Of a DNA stretch of 39,556 bases, positions 8,217-19,433 are shown piece by piece. The notes below the pieces were generated by a model, which was not told the DNA's origin, ran no database searches, and worked only from the letters and a program-made list of their open reading frames with translations. The position numbers and the translations under genes are program-made. Each line of letters begins with the position of its first letter. Position 1 is the stretch's first letter. The stretch is from Glaciecola sp. (lineage in GTDB: Bacteria; Pseudomonadota; Gammaproteobacteria; Enterobacterales; Alteromonadaceae). The DNA lies in assembly GCA_023268935.1 (NCBI GenBank), contig JALRKK010000061.1:1-39556 (forward strand), given 5' to 3'.

Positions 8217-8486
8217 GTGACACACATTACAATGGAACACGTAGAACTCGAGCAGGTCATGTCACAATCTGCTCAAGATGTAGTCAATATTACACTCGAA
8301 GAATTTCAAACTACTCTCGATTATTCTAGCTCATCAATCGCATTCGTTAATGGTGCATATTTAGGTGAAGTATTTTTACGTCAGGTCTTTTGCATTGTAG
8401 GGATCTGTTACCAACGTTTAGTAAAAGACCCCAATATCAGCGTTTTGAATGACTTTATGCTGTCCTCTGGGCAATCAGAAAATTAA
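8217..8486 (+). CDS. Hypothetical small protein downstream of LysR gene
   Basis: Unrecognised 89-aa ORF read from GTG at 8217; an in-frame ATG at 8232 would give 84 aa. Neither start has a good Shine-Dalgarno. It is acidic in the first half (LEQVMSQSAQDVVNITLEEF) and has a more hydrophobic stretch with two Cys (RQVFCIVGICYQRL). No signal peptide or known motif. It lies 11 bp after the LysR gene in the same direction and shares its last four bases (TTAA) with the convergent hydroxylase gene. Existence as a protein is supported mainly by its fit between the two neighbours. Confidence 0.5.
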   Translation: MTHITMEHVELEQVMSQSAQDVVNITLEEFQTTLDYSSSSIAFVNGAYLGEVFLRQVFCIVGICYQRLVKDPNISVLNDFMLSSGQSEN

Positions 8487-9328
8487 CTTTGATTCGCAGA
8501 TTGAGCCTGTTGAGTTGGAGCTCCAGACTGAGTGCGCGGGGTTTTATATAAAGGCCAAGCCAACTGCTCTTTCCAATTTGCTCTGCGCATCCCCTCTACA
8601 CCGTAACTGGCTGGGTATTGACGAGTAATCTTTGCCGTACCAAACAAAATATCCCAAAAGAAAAACATATTGCCATAATTTCCTTTGTAATTGGTTGCCG
8701 GGTCGTCTTTGCGCAAACCGTGATGGGCACTATGGGTTGAAGGGGTAGAGATGACTCGTTCTACCACCCACATGACAGGATTGAGTACTGGGATTTTGTA
8801 AAGCGCTTGATCCCATTTCCATTCAGCATGTGCCCCCATAATAATGGTTAATTTAACCACCAAATAATAAGCATATACCCATCCTAACCCCATATAAATC
8901 AGAATACCAGAGAACCAAATAGAGGGCATCATCGCGTAATAAAAGATGTTATTGCGAAACACAATACGCACACTCATATACTTGGCATTATGATGCGCAC
9001 GATGCAAATTATACAATGGAATAAACGTATGACTGGCTCGATGCCACCAGTACTGCATCATGTCATCGAAGACAAATAAGAGCCCTAGCTGAACAAACAC
9101 CGAGGTGCCAACTAGCACACTTTCCAGGTCAGGAGCGACCACACTAGCCAAAGCACCAGCACTAAATAATACCAGTGGCTGGGTCAGCGCAAACAATACA
9201 ATCGTGCTGATGAATTCCACCTTGCCATCATCGGCAACTTCTGATTCTTTGCGAAAAAGGCGTCCTTTAAACGCTTCCATCAAAGCAAAGCCAATAAACA
9301 CACACAATATAGCTACTTGGTAAGACAT
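8483..9328 (-). CDS. Fatty acid hydroxylase / sterol desaturase superfamily membrane protein
   Basis: 281-aa integral membrane di-iron oxygenase-type protein. All three histidine boxes are present: HRASH (96-100), HRAHH (109-113) and HSAHH (199-203), plus an intervening His (167) in GAHAEW, which together form the di-iron site of the family. Hydrophobic segments lie at the N-terminus, ~40-62, ~75-90 and ~128-165. The tail after residue ~260 is polar and Gln/Ser-rich. Substrate is unknown; members act on fatty acids, sterols, carotenoids or alkylglycerols. AGGAGAA precedes the ATG. It is divergent from a Crp/Fnr-type regulator (78-bp gap), which may control it. Confidence 0.88.
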   Translation of the reverse strand: MSYQVAILCVFIGFALMEAFKGRLFRKESEVADDGKVEFISTIVLFALTQPLVLFSAGALASVVAPDLESVLVGTSVFVQLGLLFVFDDMMQYWWHRASHTFIPLYNLHRAHHNAKYMSVRIVFRNNIFYYAMMPSIWFSGILIYMGLGWVYAYYLVVKLTIIMGAHAEWKWDQALYKIPVLNPVMWVVERVISTPSTHSAHHGLRKDDPATNYKGNYGNMFFFWDILFGTAKITRQYPASYGVEGMRRANWKEQLAWPLYKTPRTQSGAPTQQAQSANQS

Positions 9329-9406
9329 ATCATTCTCCTATTATTGTATTCATTGTAAAGTTAGGTATCATCACAAAAAATATATTTATATAGTTTTATT
9401 AAAAAA

Positions 9407-10084
9407 ATGTTTATTACAAGTAACAATACGTCGATGCCCGGCCCGATGCTCGAGAAGTGCTTAGCCTATGGCAAGCTTGTTCACTATCCAGTTGGCAAGC
9501 TGATCCACGACCGTGGTGATAAGAAACCGGGTATATCCTTAGTGGTTTCTGGAGAGGTGGAAGTAGGTAACTATGATATTGAAGGCCGTTATTATCTCAC
9601 TGCCATTTTAGGTGTGGGTGAGGTGTTTGGTGAGTTCACAGTACTGGCTAACTTACCTAGAACGCACAACGCAGTTGCAATGAATAATTGTCAGATATTA
9701 CAGATTAGTGCGTCTCAAACGCACAAACTTCTCACTGATATACCGCAAGTGCAAACTTTTTTGTTACAGTCTCTCGCCACAAGGCTACACAAAGTGTTAG
9801 AGCGCTTAGATGATGTCATTCGCTTACCCACTCATGTTCAATTAGCTAAATATCTCTATCAAATTTATAGCCAAACTCAACACAACAAAATCGAATTACG
9901 ACAACAAGACTTAGCGATTAGGCTCGGTGTCACGGTGCTATCGATACACAAAGCCATCAAGAAGCTCAGCGCATTAAATTTGATTCATACTTCTTATGGC
10001 GCAGTTTTGATTCCTGATATGGTGTATTTTGTGCAATGGCTCAACGAGCAATCTGGCATATTACCGCTTAATAATGAAAGCTGA
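9407..10084 (+). CDS. Crp/Fnr family transcriptional regulator
   Basis: 225-aa protein with a cyclic-nucleotide-binding beta-roll (residues ~20-120) and a C-terminal winged helix (~160-215; QQDLAIRLGVTVLSIHKAIKKL). The phosphate-binding cassette is partly kept: GEVFGEFTVLANLPRTHN has the Gly-Glu and Arg seen in CRP (compare GELALMYGTPRA), so a nucleotide ligand is possible. There is no N-terminal FNR-type cysteine cluster, so it is unlikely to be an Fe-S oxygen sensor. The ATG at 9407 follows a run of A with no Shine-Dalgarno; an internal ATG (codon 10) is an alternative. Its likely target is the divergent hydroxylase gene. Confidence 0.88.
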   Translation: MFITSNNTSMPGPMLEKCLAYGKLVHYPVGKLIHDRGDKKPGISLVVSGEVEVGNYDIEGRYYLTAILGVGEVFGEFTVLANLPRTHNAVAMNNCQILQISASQTHKLLTDIPQVQTFLLQSLATRLHKVLERLDDVIRLPTHVQLAKYLYQIYSQTQHNKIELRQQDLAIRLGVTVLSIHKAIKKLSALNLIHTSYGAVLIPDMVYFVQWLNEQSGILPLNNES

Positions 10085-10129
10085 TACAATAACCGGCGTT
10101 AATGAATATCAATCTGAGGCAAGCTCTAT

Positions 10130-11569
10130 ATGACGGTAAACCAATTCAACCCTAAACAAACTACCACACTTGAGACACCGAAAAAGGTCATTGAGGAGCG
10201 ACACATTAAAGATGTCGCAAAAGGGGTTGAAATAGAACTTGGCCATCGCATTGGTTTTGTCAGTCTTGGCTGCCCAAAAAATCTTGTGGATTCAGAGCGT
10301 ATTTTAACTCAGTTACGCACTGAGGGTTATGATGTGGTGAGTACCTATGACGATGCCGAGCTTGTCATTGTCAATACCTGCGGCTTTATCGACTCAGCAG
10401 TACAAGAGTCGCTCGATACCATTGGCGAGGCGTTAGCTGAAAACGGTAAGGTCATCGTAACCGGGTGTTTAGGTATCAAAGAAGACGAAATACGTGAAGT
10501 CCATCCAAATGTTCTATCGATTACCGGACCTCATGCTTATGAAAGTGTGGTAGAGCAAGTCCACGCTCATCTGCCCAAACCCGAGCATAACCCTTATATA
10601 CACCTAGTACCCGATCATGGGATCAAGTTAACGCCACGCCATTATGCGTATCTAAAAATATCTGAAGGCTGCAATCACAAATGCACATTCTGTATCATTC
10701 CATCAATGCGAGGTTTGTTGAATTCGCGCCCTATCGGCTCTATTATCGCGGAGGCCAAGCGACTTCAAGCTAGTGGCGTAAAAGAACTTCTAGTTATCTC
10801 TCAAGACACCAGTGCCTACGGTGTAGATGTCAAACACAAGATGGACTTTGCAGACGGTACGCCGTTGCGTACCGATTTGAATACCTTGTGTAATGAATTA
10901 GGTAACTTAGGCATGTGGGTGCGTTTGCATTATGTTTACCCCTACCCTCATGTCGATGATTTGATTCCATTGATGGTGGAAGGCAAAATCCTTCCATATT
11001 TAGATATTCCATTTCAACACGCCAGTAAACGCATTCTGCGTTTGATGAAACGCCCTGGTTCGTCTGAGCGTGTTATCGAGCGAATCAAGCAATGGCGAGC
11101 TATTTGCCCTGAACTGATTATTCGATCGACCTTCATCGTTGGTTTCCCGGGGGAAACAGAAGAAGAGTTTGAAGAGTTACTCGATTTTCTCAAAGAAGCC
11201 CAACTGGATCGCGTTGGCTGTTTTAAATATTCTCCAGTCGAAGGCGCAACAGCGAATGCCCTTCCAGACCACATACCTGAAGAGATTAAAGAAGAACGTT
11301 TGCAGCGATTTATGGCCGTGCAAAGTGAAATCAGTAGCCAGCGCCTACAACAGCGCATCGGTCAAGAGTACCTAATCGTCGTTGACGAAATTGGTTCTGA
11401 AGGCGCAATTGGTCGCTGTTTCGCCGATGCACCAGAAGTGGATGGTGTGGTGCATTTAAACAATGTGTATGACGTCGAACCAGGTCAGCAACTCTGGGCT
11501 GAAGTCATCCACGCTGACGCCCATGACATCTGGGCAGTTCCTGTCGAAGAAGAAGACGACGAAGCTTAG
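10130..11569 (+). CDS. rimO: Ribosomal protein S12 methylthiotransferase
   Basis: Radical-SAM enzyme adding a methylthio group to the conserved Asp of ribosomal protein S12. 479 aa against 441 in E. coli: there is an N-terminal extension of about 30 residues before [16 protein letters not shown]. The MTTase domain supplies cysteines for the first Fe-S cluster (GCPKN, NTCGFID, TGCLG); the radical-SAM motif is CNHKCTFC (CxxxCxxC), followed by IIPSMRG; a TRAM domain closes the protein. TGAGGC lies near the start at 10130. The gene abuts kdsB tail to tail with no intergenic base, and both 3' ends form one hairpin. Confidence 0.97.
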   Translation: MTVNQFNPKQTTTLETPKKVIEERHIKDVAKGVEIELGHRIGFVSLGCPKNLVDSERILTQLRTEGYDVVSTYDDAELVIVNTCGFIDSAVQESLDTIGEALAENGKVIVTGCLGIKEDEIREVHPNVLSITGPHAYESVVEQVHAHLPKPEHNPYIHLVPDHGIKLTPRHYAYLKISEGCNHKCTFCIIPSMRGLLNSRPIGSIIAEAKRLQASGVKELLVISQDTSAYGVDVKHKMDFADGTPLRTDLNTLCNELGNLGMWVRLHYVYPYPHVDDLIPLMVEGKILPYLDIPFQHASKRILRLMKRPGSSERVIERIKQWRAICPELIIRSTFIVGFPGETEEEFEELLDFLKEAQLDRVGCFKYSPVEGATANALPDHIPEEIKEERLQRFMAVQSEISSQRLQQRIGQEYLIVVDEIGSEGAIGRCFADAPEVDGVVHLNNVYDVEPGQQLWAEVIHADAHDIWAVPVEEEDDEA

Positions 11570-11588
11570 CTAGCCCATAAGCTTCGTC
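11558..11588. repeat. Shared hairpin at rimO/kdsB convergent ends
   Basis: A perfect 11-bp inverted repeat, GACGAAGCTTA (11558-11568) and TAAGCTTCGTC (11578-11588), with a 9-base loop. Each arm lies in the last codons of one gene and both stop codons fall at or within the loop. No clear T-tract follows on the plus strand, so it is not a classic intrinsic terminator. Confidence 0.7.
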
Positions 11589-12340
11589 AAATCCTCTGGT
11601 GTATCAACACCTGGAGGGGGTGTTTCTAAGGCTTCTGCAACATGAATGTCTTCCCCGTGATATAACACGCGAAGTTGCTCAAGTGATTCAAGTTGCTCTA
11701 AAGGACTGGCTGACATATCAACATAACGCTGAATAAACTCGGCGCGGTACGCATAGATACCGATGTGACGCAAATATGGGAACGCTGCAAAATTCACTTT
11801 CGCCTCAGAACTGCTTAATGCCTGTTGATCCCCAAACATCCCATCGCGAACAAACGGCAAGGCAGAACGAGAAAAATATAAAGCTTTACCCGAGGTATCT
11901 GTGACTACTTTAACAATATTAGGATTGTAAAACTCATTAATATCTGTGATCCGGCACGCCAATGTTGCCATGCTGACCTCTGGATTGTCCGCTAAATTTT
12001 GCGCCACTTGCCTTACCACACTTACCGGAATATGTGGCTCGTCACCTTGAATATTTACTACAATATTCTGCGGATCACATTGCAGTGTATGCACCACTTC
12101 AGCTAATCGCTCGGTCCCCGATTGATGATCACTTCTGGTCATTACCACTTGACCACCAAAGCTTTCAACGCACTTAGCAATACGTTGATCATCCGTTGCG
12201 ACATACACAGCTTCCGCTTGAGCCAATTGAGCTCGCTCAACGACATGCTGGATCATGGGTTTACCATCGATATTAACCAATGGTTTCCCAGGGAAACGAG
12301 TGGAGCCGTAACGCGCTGGAATGATTACGGTGAATTTCAT
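11570..12340 (-). CDS. kdsB: 3-deoxy-manno-octulosonate cytidylyltransferase
   Basis: Activates Kdo as CMP-Kdo for lipopolysaccharide inner core synthesis. 256 aa, near the E. coli size of 248. The N-terminal nucleotide-binding signature [16 protein letters not shown] is intact, followed by VYVATDD, the NIQGDEP metal/substrate motif, and HIGIYAYR. It is last in the block msbA-lpxK-ycaR-kdsB; its ATG overlaps the ycaR stop by 4 bp (ATGA), indicating coupling. Convergent with rimO. Confidence 0.97.
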   Translation of the reverse strand: MKFTVIIPARYGSTRFPGKPLVNIDGKPMIQHVVERAQLAQAEAVYVATDDQRIAKCVESFGGQVVMTRSDHQSGTERLAEVVHTLQCDPQNIVVNIQGDEPHIPVSVVRQVAQNLADNPEVSMATLACRITDINEFYNPNIVKVVTDTSGKALYFSRSALPFVRDGMFGDQQALSSSEAKVNFAAFPYLRHIGIYAYRAEFIQRYVDMSASPLEQLESLEQLRVLYHGEDIHVAEALETPPPGVDTPEDLTKLMG

Positions 12341-12561
12341 AGTTTGGGTACCTTTTCCAATTCTTTTAACGTTAGTAAACGCGTTTCACTACTCAATAAC
12401 TTAGGTATACCGTCAATTATCGGGTATGCTACCTTATCAAAACGACACACAAGCTCTTGTTTCTCCGCCAGTTCACCACCTTGGGACAAGTGCAACACGA
12501 GTTTGCCTTTACACATGGGACAGGCAAGTACATTTAGTAAATTGCGTTCAAAATTTTTCAT
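12337..12561 (-). CDS. ycaR: YcaR/Trm112-like small protein
   Basis: 74-aa Trm112/UPF0434-type protein, found between lpxK and kdsB in many gammaproteobacteria. It has the N-terminal [14 protein letters not shown] motif with two Cys (CPMC), a single later Cys (ELVCRFDK) and the conserved AYPIIDGIP segment. Trm112-type folds act as small partner proteins of methyltransferases; a partner for the bacterial protein is not settled. Overlaps its neighbours by 4 bp on both sides, so it is certainly in the operon. Confidence 0.9.
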   Translation of the reverse strand: MKNFERNLLNVLACPMCKGKLVLHLSQGGELAEKQELVCRFDKVAYPIIDGIPKLLSSETRLLTLKELEKVPKL

Positions 12562-13523
12562 AATTTTTCTATGTCGTGAACAATACGCAGCAAAAAATCA
12601 TTATCGAACGTCGCCTCCACGGGTAAATAGCACCAATTTTTACCTGCAAAATCTGTACACTTAATAGCGTCTTTTTGCGTCATTATAATACTTTTATCGG
12701 TTGGTAAGTCGTTTTCAGTGTAGGCATGGTGATCAGCAAATGCACGTTGTGCTTCAAACTCAATTCGTATATCTTCAAGGGTAGTGAAAAAGCGCTGAGG
12801 ATGCCCTATTCCTGCGATTGCCAGGGCAAATCGTTCCGGTACTTGTCCGTCAGCCAAAATTGGTTGTATGGGTCTTGGCTGCAATGTCATTTGGACATCA
12901 CATTTGAACCGGTTTGCACACCTTTGTGGGGCTGCACAATTGAGAATAGAATAATCAACCGTGTTTAAACGCCAAGGCCCCTCGCGTAAAGGCCCAGATG
13001 GTAATAACTGACCATTCCCAAGCCCTCTTTCATCCATTACGACAATTTCAATATCTCGTGCCAAAGCGTAGTGCTGTAAACCATCATCACAGATAAGAAC
13101 ATCACATTGTGCTAATAACCGCTCCCCCCCTCGCGCACGAATCGGATCAATAACCACTGGGCACTGACTCAATTCGCTTAATAACTTAGGTTCATCGCCA
13201 ACATAGCTCGCCTTATCCTCGGCCGTTACTAAATGAGGAAAAGTCTTACACTTCCCCCCATAACCTCGCGACACAATCCCAGGGCGCTTTCCTTGAGCTT
13301 GTAAGAATTTAGCTAAAGCAAGTACGACAGGAGTTTTCCCATTTCCCCCCACACTGAGATTGCCTACTACAATAACAGGAATAGGAAGTTTAGTGTGTTG
13401 AAAGATCCCATTTCGATACAGCCACCTACGCAGGGCACTTAATATGCCAAACACAGCACTCAAAGGCCATAAACACAACAGCCAAGGTGAACGATTGAGC
13501 CATGCGCGTTCCAAGCGAGTCAT
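12558..13523 (-). CDS. lpxK: Tetraacyldisaccharide 4'-kinase
   Basis: Inner-membrane kinase that phosphorylates the 4' position of the lipid A disaccharide precursor to give lipid IVA. 321 aa (E. coli 328). It has an N-terminal membrane helix (WLLCLWPLSAVFGIL), the Walker A-like loop VGNLSVGGNGKTP, SRGYGG, the DDGLQHY motif with catalytic Asp residues, and DERGLGNG. It overlaps msbA upstream and ycaR downstream by 4 bp each, tying lipid A synthesis to lipid A export. Confidence 0.96.
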   Translation of the reverse strand: MTRLERAWLNRSPWLLCLWPLSAVFGILSALRRWLYRNGIFQHTKLPIPVIVVGNLSVGGNGKTPVVLALAKFLQAQGKRPGIVSRGYGGKCKTFPHLVTAEDKASYVGDEPKLLSELSQCPVVIDPIRARGGERLLAQCDVLICDDGLQHYALARDIEIVVMDERGLGNGQLLPSGPLREGPWRLNTVDYSILNCAAPQRCANRFKCDVQMTLQPRPIQPILADGQVPERFALAIAGIGHPQRFFTTLEDIRIEFEAQRAFADHHAYTENDLPTDKSIIMTQKDAIKCTDFAGKNWCYLPVEATFDNDFLLRIVHDIEKL

Positions 13524-15289
13524 GACGATTCAGCACCAAACTGCATCTGATGGAGGTTAAAGTAATGGCCTTGTTTATCAAGCAAGGCGTCATGTGTACC
13601 AATTTCGACAATACGACCTTGTTCAATAACAACAATTTGATCGGCTTTTTCAATGGTTGATAACCGATGAGCCACGACAAAGCTAGTCGTATGTTTTTGC
13701 AGTTGCTCTAATGCGTTTTGAATCAAGCGTTCAGACTCGGTATCTAAGGCCGACGTAGCCTCATCCAGAATCAAGATTGGCGCATCCAACAAAATGGCAC
13801 GAGCAATGGCAATTCGCTGTCGTTGTCCCCCAGAAAGCATTAATCCATTTTCTCCAACCATCGTATCGTAACCATCTTCCAATTGGTTCACAAAATCATG
13901 CACGTGAGCTAACTTGGACACTTCCTCTAGCCGAGACTGTGAAACCTGACCGTCGGATCCATAGGCGATATTGTTCGCTATCGTGTCGTTGAATAGAGTG
14001 ACGTGTTGAGAGACTAACGCACACTGACGCCGCAAACTGCGCAACTCAATGTCATTCAAGTCAATCCCATCAAGCTCAATAGTCCCTCGTTGCGGACGAT
14101 AAAAGCGTGTAAGAAGATTGGATAAAGTTGATTTTCCACTGCCTGAACGACCGACTAGAGCGATGGTTTCGCCTGCCTTAACGGTCAAATTAATTTCTGA
14201 CAATGCGGGTTGTTCTTTACCAGGATAAGTAAAGGTCACATCATTAAAGACAACATCCCCTTGCGCTTTGTCCAAGTTTACCTTACCTTGGTCAATTTCA
14301 GCCAATTCGTCTAAGACTTCAAAAATACTGGTACACGCAGCCATCCCTCGCTGAAACTCATTATTTACCGTAGTAATTTGCTTCAACGGCTTTAATAGCA
14401 TGGTCATACACACGACCACATTGGTGAACACTCCAGCCGATAAATCAACGAGTCCTGGAGTGCTAGCAATAAAAAGTACAACAGCTAAAGCAACCGAGGC
14501 AATAATTTGAATCGTAGAAACACTGATCACTTTGGTCGCAAAAAGCTTAAGTGTTTGTTGCCGGTTTTGGTTGTTTTTGCGCTGAAAGCGCTGAGCTTCT
14601 TTTTCTTGGCCACCAAACATCAAGACGACCTTGTGACCTTTGACCACTTGCTCAACCGCTGTAGTTAAATTACCCATGGCATGTTGAATATTGCGTGAGA
14701 CCTTGCGAAAACGCTTACTTACCAAAGAGACGATTAGAGCGACAATAGGCCCAATTAATAAGAATATCGCAGACAATTGCCAGGAGTAATAAAACATCAC
14801 CACAAGTAAACCGATGATCAAGGCACCCTCTCGAACCAACACCAAAAGCGCATTTCCTGCTGCTCGTGCCACTTGCTCTGTGTCAAAGGTCAATTTAGAA
14901 ATTAAAGTACCGGTTGCATTTTGGTCATGAAAACTGACTGGTAATGCCATGTAGTGCTGAAACAGCTCTTGGCGCATGTTCATTATCACTTGGCCACTGA
15001 TCCAATTAAGCGTGTAAGTACCCAAAAAATTGCAAACACCTCGCAAAATAAAAATGGGTACAATCAAATACGCGGCCATGCGCAAAAAATCATATTCCCC
15101 ATTACCGAGACTTTCATCGATAATGGGTTGTAACTGAGCGATAACGAAGGCATCAATAGACGAGTAGCCAATCATGCCCAAAATGGCAATGACAAAGTAT
15201 TTTTTATACCCAGTAAGGTAAGAAAAAAAGCGTTTAACAACAGGAGCATCTAATGACTCTGCAGTTTGTTCAGATATGTTGGCGTTCAT
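13520..15289 (-). CDS. msbA: Lipid A export ATP-binding/permease protein
   Basis: ABC exporter that flips core-lipid A across the inner membrane. 589 aa (E. coli 582). The N-terminal half has six membrane helices (residues ~30-310); the ATPase half has Walker A GRSGSGKST, the Q-loop, signature LSGGQRQR, Walker B ILILDEATSALD and the switch His in VVAHRLS. Start ATG at 15289, 66 bp downstream of comEC. First gene of the 4-bp-overlapping msbA-lpxK-ycaR-kdsB set, matching the E. coli order (ycaI-msbA-lpxK-...-ycaR-kdsB). It should be essential. Confidence 0.97.
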   Translation of the reverse strand: MNANISEQTAESLDAPVVKRFFSYLTGYKKYFVIAILGMIGYSSIDAFVIAQLQPIIDESLGNGEYDFLRMAAYLIVPIFILRGVCNFLGTYTLNWISGQVIMNMRQELFQHYMALPVSFHDQNATGTLISKLTFDTEQVARAAGNALLVLVREGALIIGLLVVMFYYSWQLSAIFLLIGPIVALIVSLVSKRFRKVSRNIQHAMGNLTTAVEQVVKGHKVVLMFGGQEKEAQRFQRKNNQNRQQTLKLFATKVISVSTIQIIASVALAVVLFIASTPGLVDLSAGVFTNVVVCMTMLLKPLKQITTVNNEFQRGMAACTSIFEVLDELAEIDQGKVNLDKAQGDVVFNDVTFTYPGKEQPALSEINLTVKAGETIALVGRSGSGKSTLSNLLTRFYRPQRGTIELDGIDLNDIELRSLRRQCALVSQHVTLFNDTIANNIAYGSDGQVSQSRLEEVSKLAHVHDFVNQLEDGYDTMVGENGLMLSGGQRQRIAIARAILLDAPILILDEATSALDTESERLIQNALEQLQKHTTSFVVAHRLSTIEKADQIVVIEQGRIVEIGTHDALLDKQGHYFNLHQMQFGAESS

Positions 15290-15355
15290 AGCAACTGGAA
15301 TAATCTTTTTGTTTTAATCTTTTATAACCACATTGTACCGCTCATTGCTAGGTTT

Positions 15356-16895
15356 CTAAAGCGTTAATCCCAAAATCAAAAGCCCCAGCCCCACAACTAC
15401 TACCCCGCATCGTCCCCACCAGATAACGGGCAGGCTTGCGCCAAAAATAATGAATAGCCAACTACCTAGTACACCCAATAGTGATATAGAACCGTAAATA
15501 GGCTCTGTAAGATGGTTCGCTAACACGCTTAATAGCCATTCTAGTAAAAAATCTAATATTAACACTCCCCCTTGCACAATGGGCTCGAACATTCCATTAC
15601 TCAACTTGTTGACATACATGATTACCAATAAAACACCCCCCACTGGCACAAAAAACAGAGTAATAATAGGAATAAATAGGAGATTCCATAACCAAGACAA
15701 CGGGTGAATATAGCCCAAAATATGATATTGTACTGGCGTAAATAACACCGTAAACACCATTTGAAAAGCAACAAAGCCCTTAATTTTTTCCCACCGGGTG
15801 TCAATATTAAGTGGTAACCAATGCGCGCAAAAACCTATACACAAAAGCGCACCAAAAGTCAGATAAATACTGGCTAGCACCACGCAAAATGGATCGGTCA
15901 GCACCAAATAAAAAAATACCCACAACAATAAATCACTGAATCTCACACGAAGGTACAACCAGCGTAATAACAACCCGGTACACATTGCCACAAAGGCTCT
16001 TTGGGCAGGTCCTTGAGCTCCCACTACATCCACATAAAAGTATCCGGCTAAAATCAGTGCCAGACAAATTAATAATCGACTTTGTCGATTCGACAGCCTC
16101 GTGTAACTCATCCCATCTATGCGCTTTAAAAACCAATAAAATCCGCCTGCCACAACGGCAAAATGAAGTCCTGAAATCACAAACAAATGGATAATACCGG
16201 CGTTTTTTAATGCACTAGAAAATTCACTCTCAACCGGCTTTATGCCAAGCAATAAAGCTGGTAACCAACTATCTTTTGACACACCAAACCGCTGCAATTC
16301 ACTGAATAATTGCCCTCGAATAGATGGCGCATGATCTTGTAATAAAGAGTTATGCACCCATCCAGTCGCACTAATATTTTGCCCAAACAGGCTTCTCTGA
16401 TATGGCTTTGTGGCATGCCAATGCTCAGGTACTGGCGCAATAGTCACAGAGAGTAACCAATGTTGCCCATGTTGGTATTCTTTTAGCGGGTCGCTGTCTA
16501 TCAATTGAAACTTTTGTTCTGACAACGCTTTTGGCGCCATCACTGAAACCTTCACTATCGTTCGTTGAGACGTAATTTTGATATCTTCTATGAGCCCAAG
16601 GATCTGCCATTGCGGTGTTTGCTTAAGAAATACTGAGTGGTTTTGCCAAACGGCGCTGTGATGTGTAAAAAATATAAGACCAAAGATTAAGCCAAGATAC
16701 AAAACTCTTGGTCGTTGAAGGTAGCATAATCCCAACAAGGCACATATAATAAACACCTCAAAAAGCGCTGGCAATGATGGCCAAAGCGGGAATGATAGTG
16801 CCACGCAAATTGTTCCAACCCCAAACTCTCTGAGTTGGTTGGCGTTTGGAATACCATGCGAAGTATGCACTGCATTAAGATTGAATTGAGGTCGC

Positions 16896-16897
<2 letters not shown>
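15356..16897 (-). CDS. ComEC/Rec2-type DNA uptake channel lacking the metallo-beta-lactamase domain
   Basis: 513-aa polytopic protein. Residues ~75-200 form the soluble OB-like DUF4131 region (QWQILGLIEDIKI...), and ~225-500 the Competence domain with the hallmark GIIHLFVISGLHF and many membrane helices. Typical gammaproteobacterial ComEC (E. coli YcaI ~750 aa) continues with a metallo-beta-lactamase domain; here the frame stops after the last helix (LGLLILGLTL) and only 66 bp remain before msbA, so the domain is deleted, not frameshifted away. It sits just upstream of msbA as in E. coli. Its ATG overlaps that of the divergent DUF2062 gene; a downstream start is possible. Confidence 0.87.

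Positions 16898-19433
<2,536 letters not shown>

Noticed and set aside
12122-12664. A 180-codon plus-strand open frame opposite kdsB, ycaR and lpxK
   Set aside because: It lies wholly antisense to three well-identified overlapping genes, has no family features and shows the composition expected of a shadow frame.
15622-15804. A frame in comEC suggesting a frameshifted remnant of the missing domain
   Set aside because: It overlaps the intact Competence-domain frame and has no metallo-beta-lactamase motifs (no HxHxDH); the domain is deleted rather than frameshifted.
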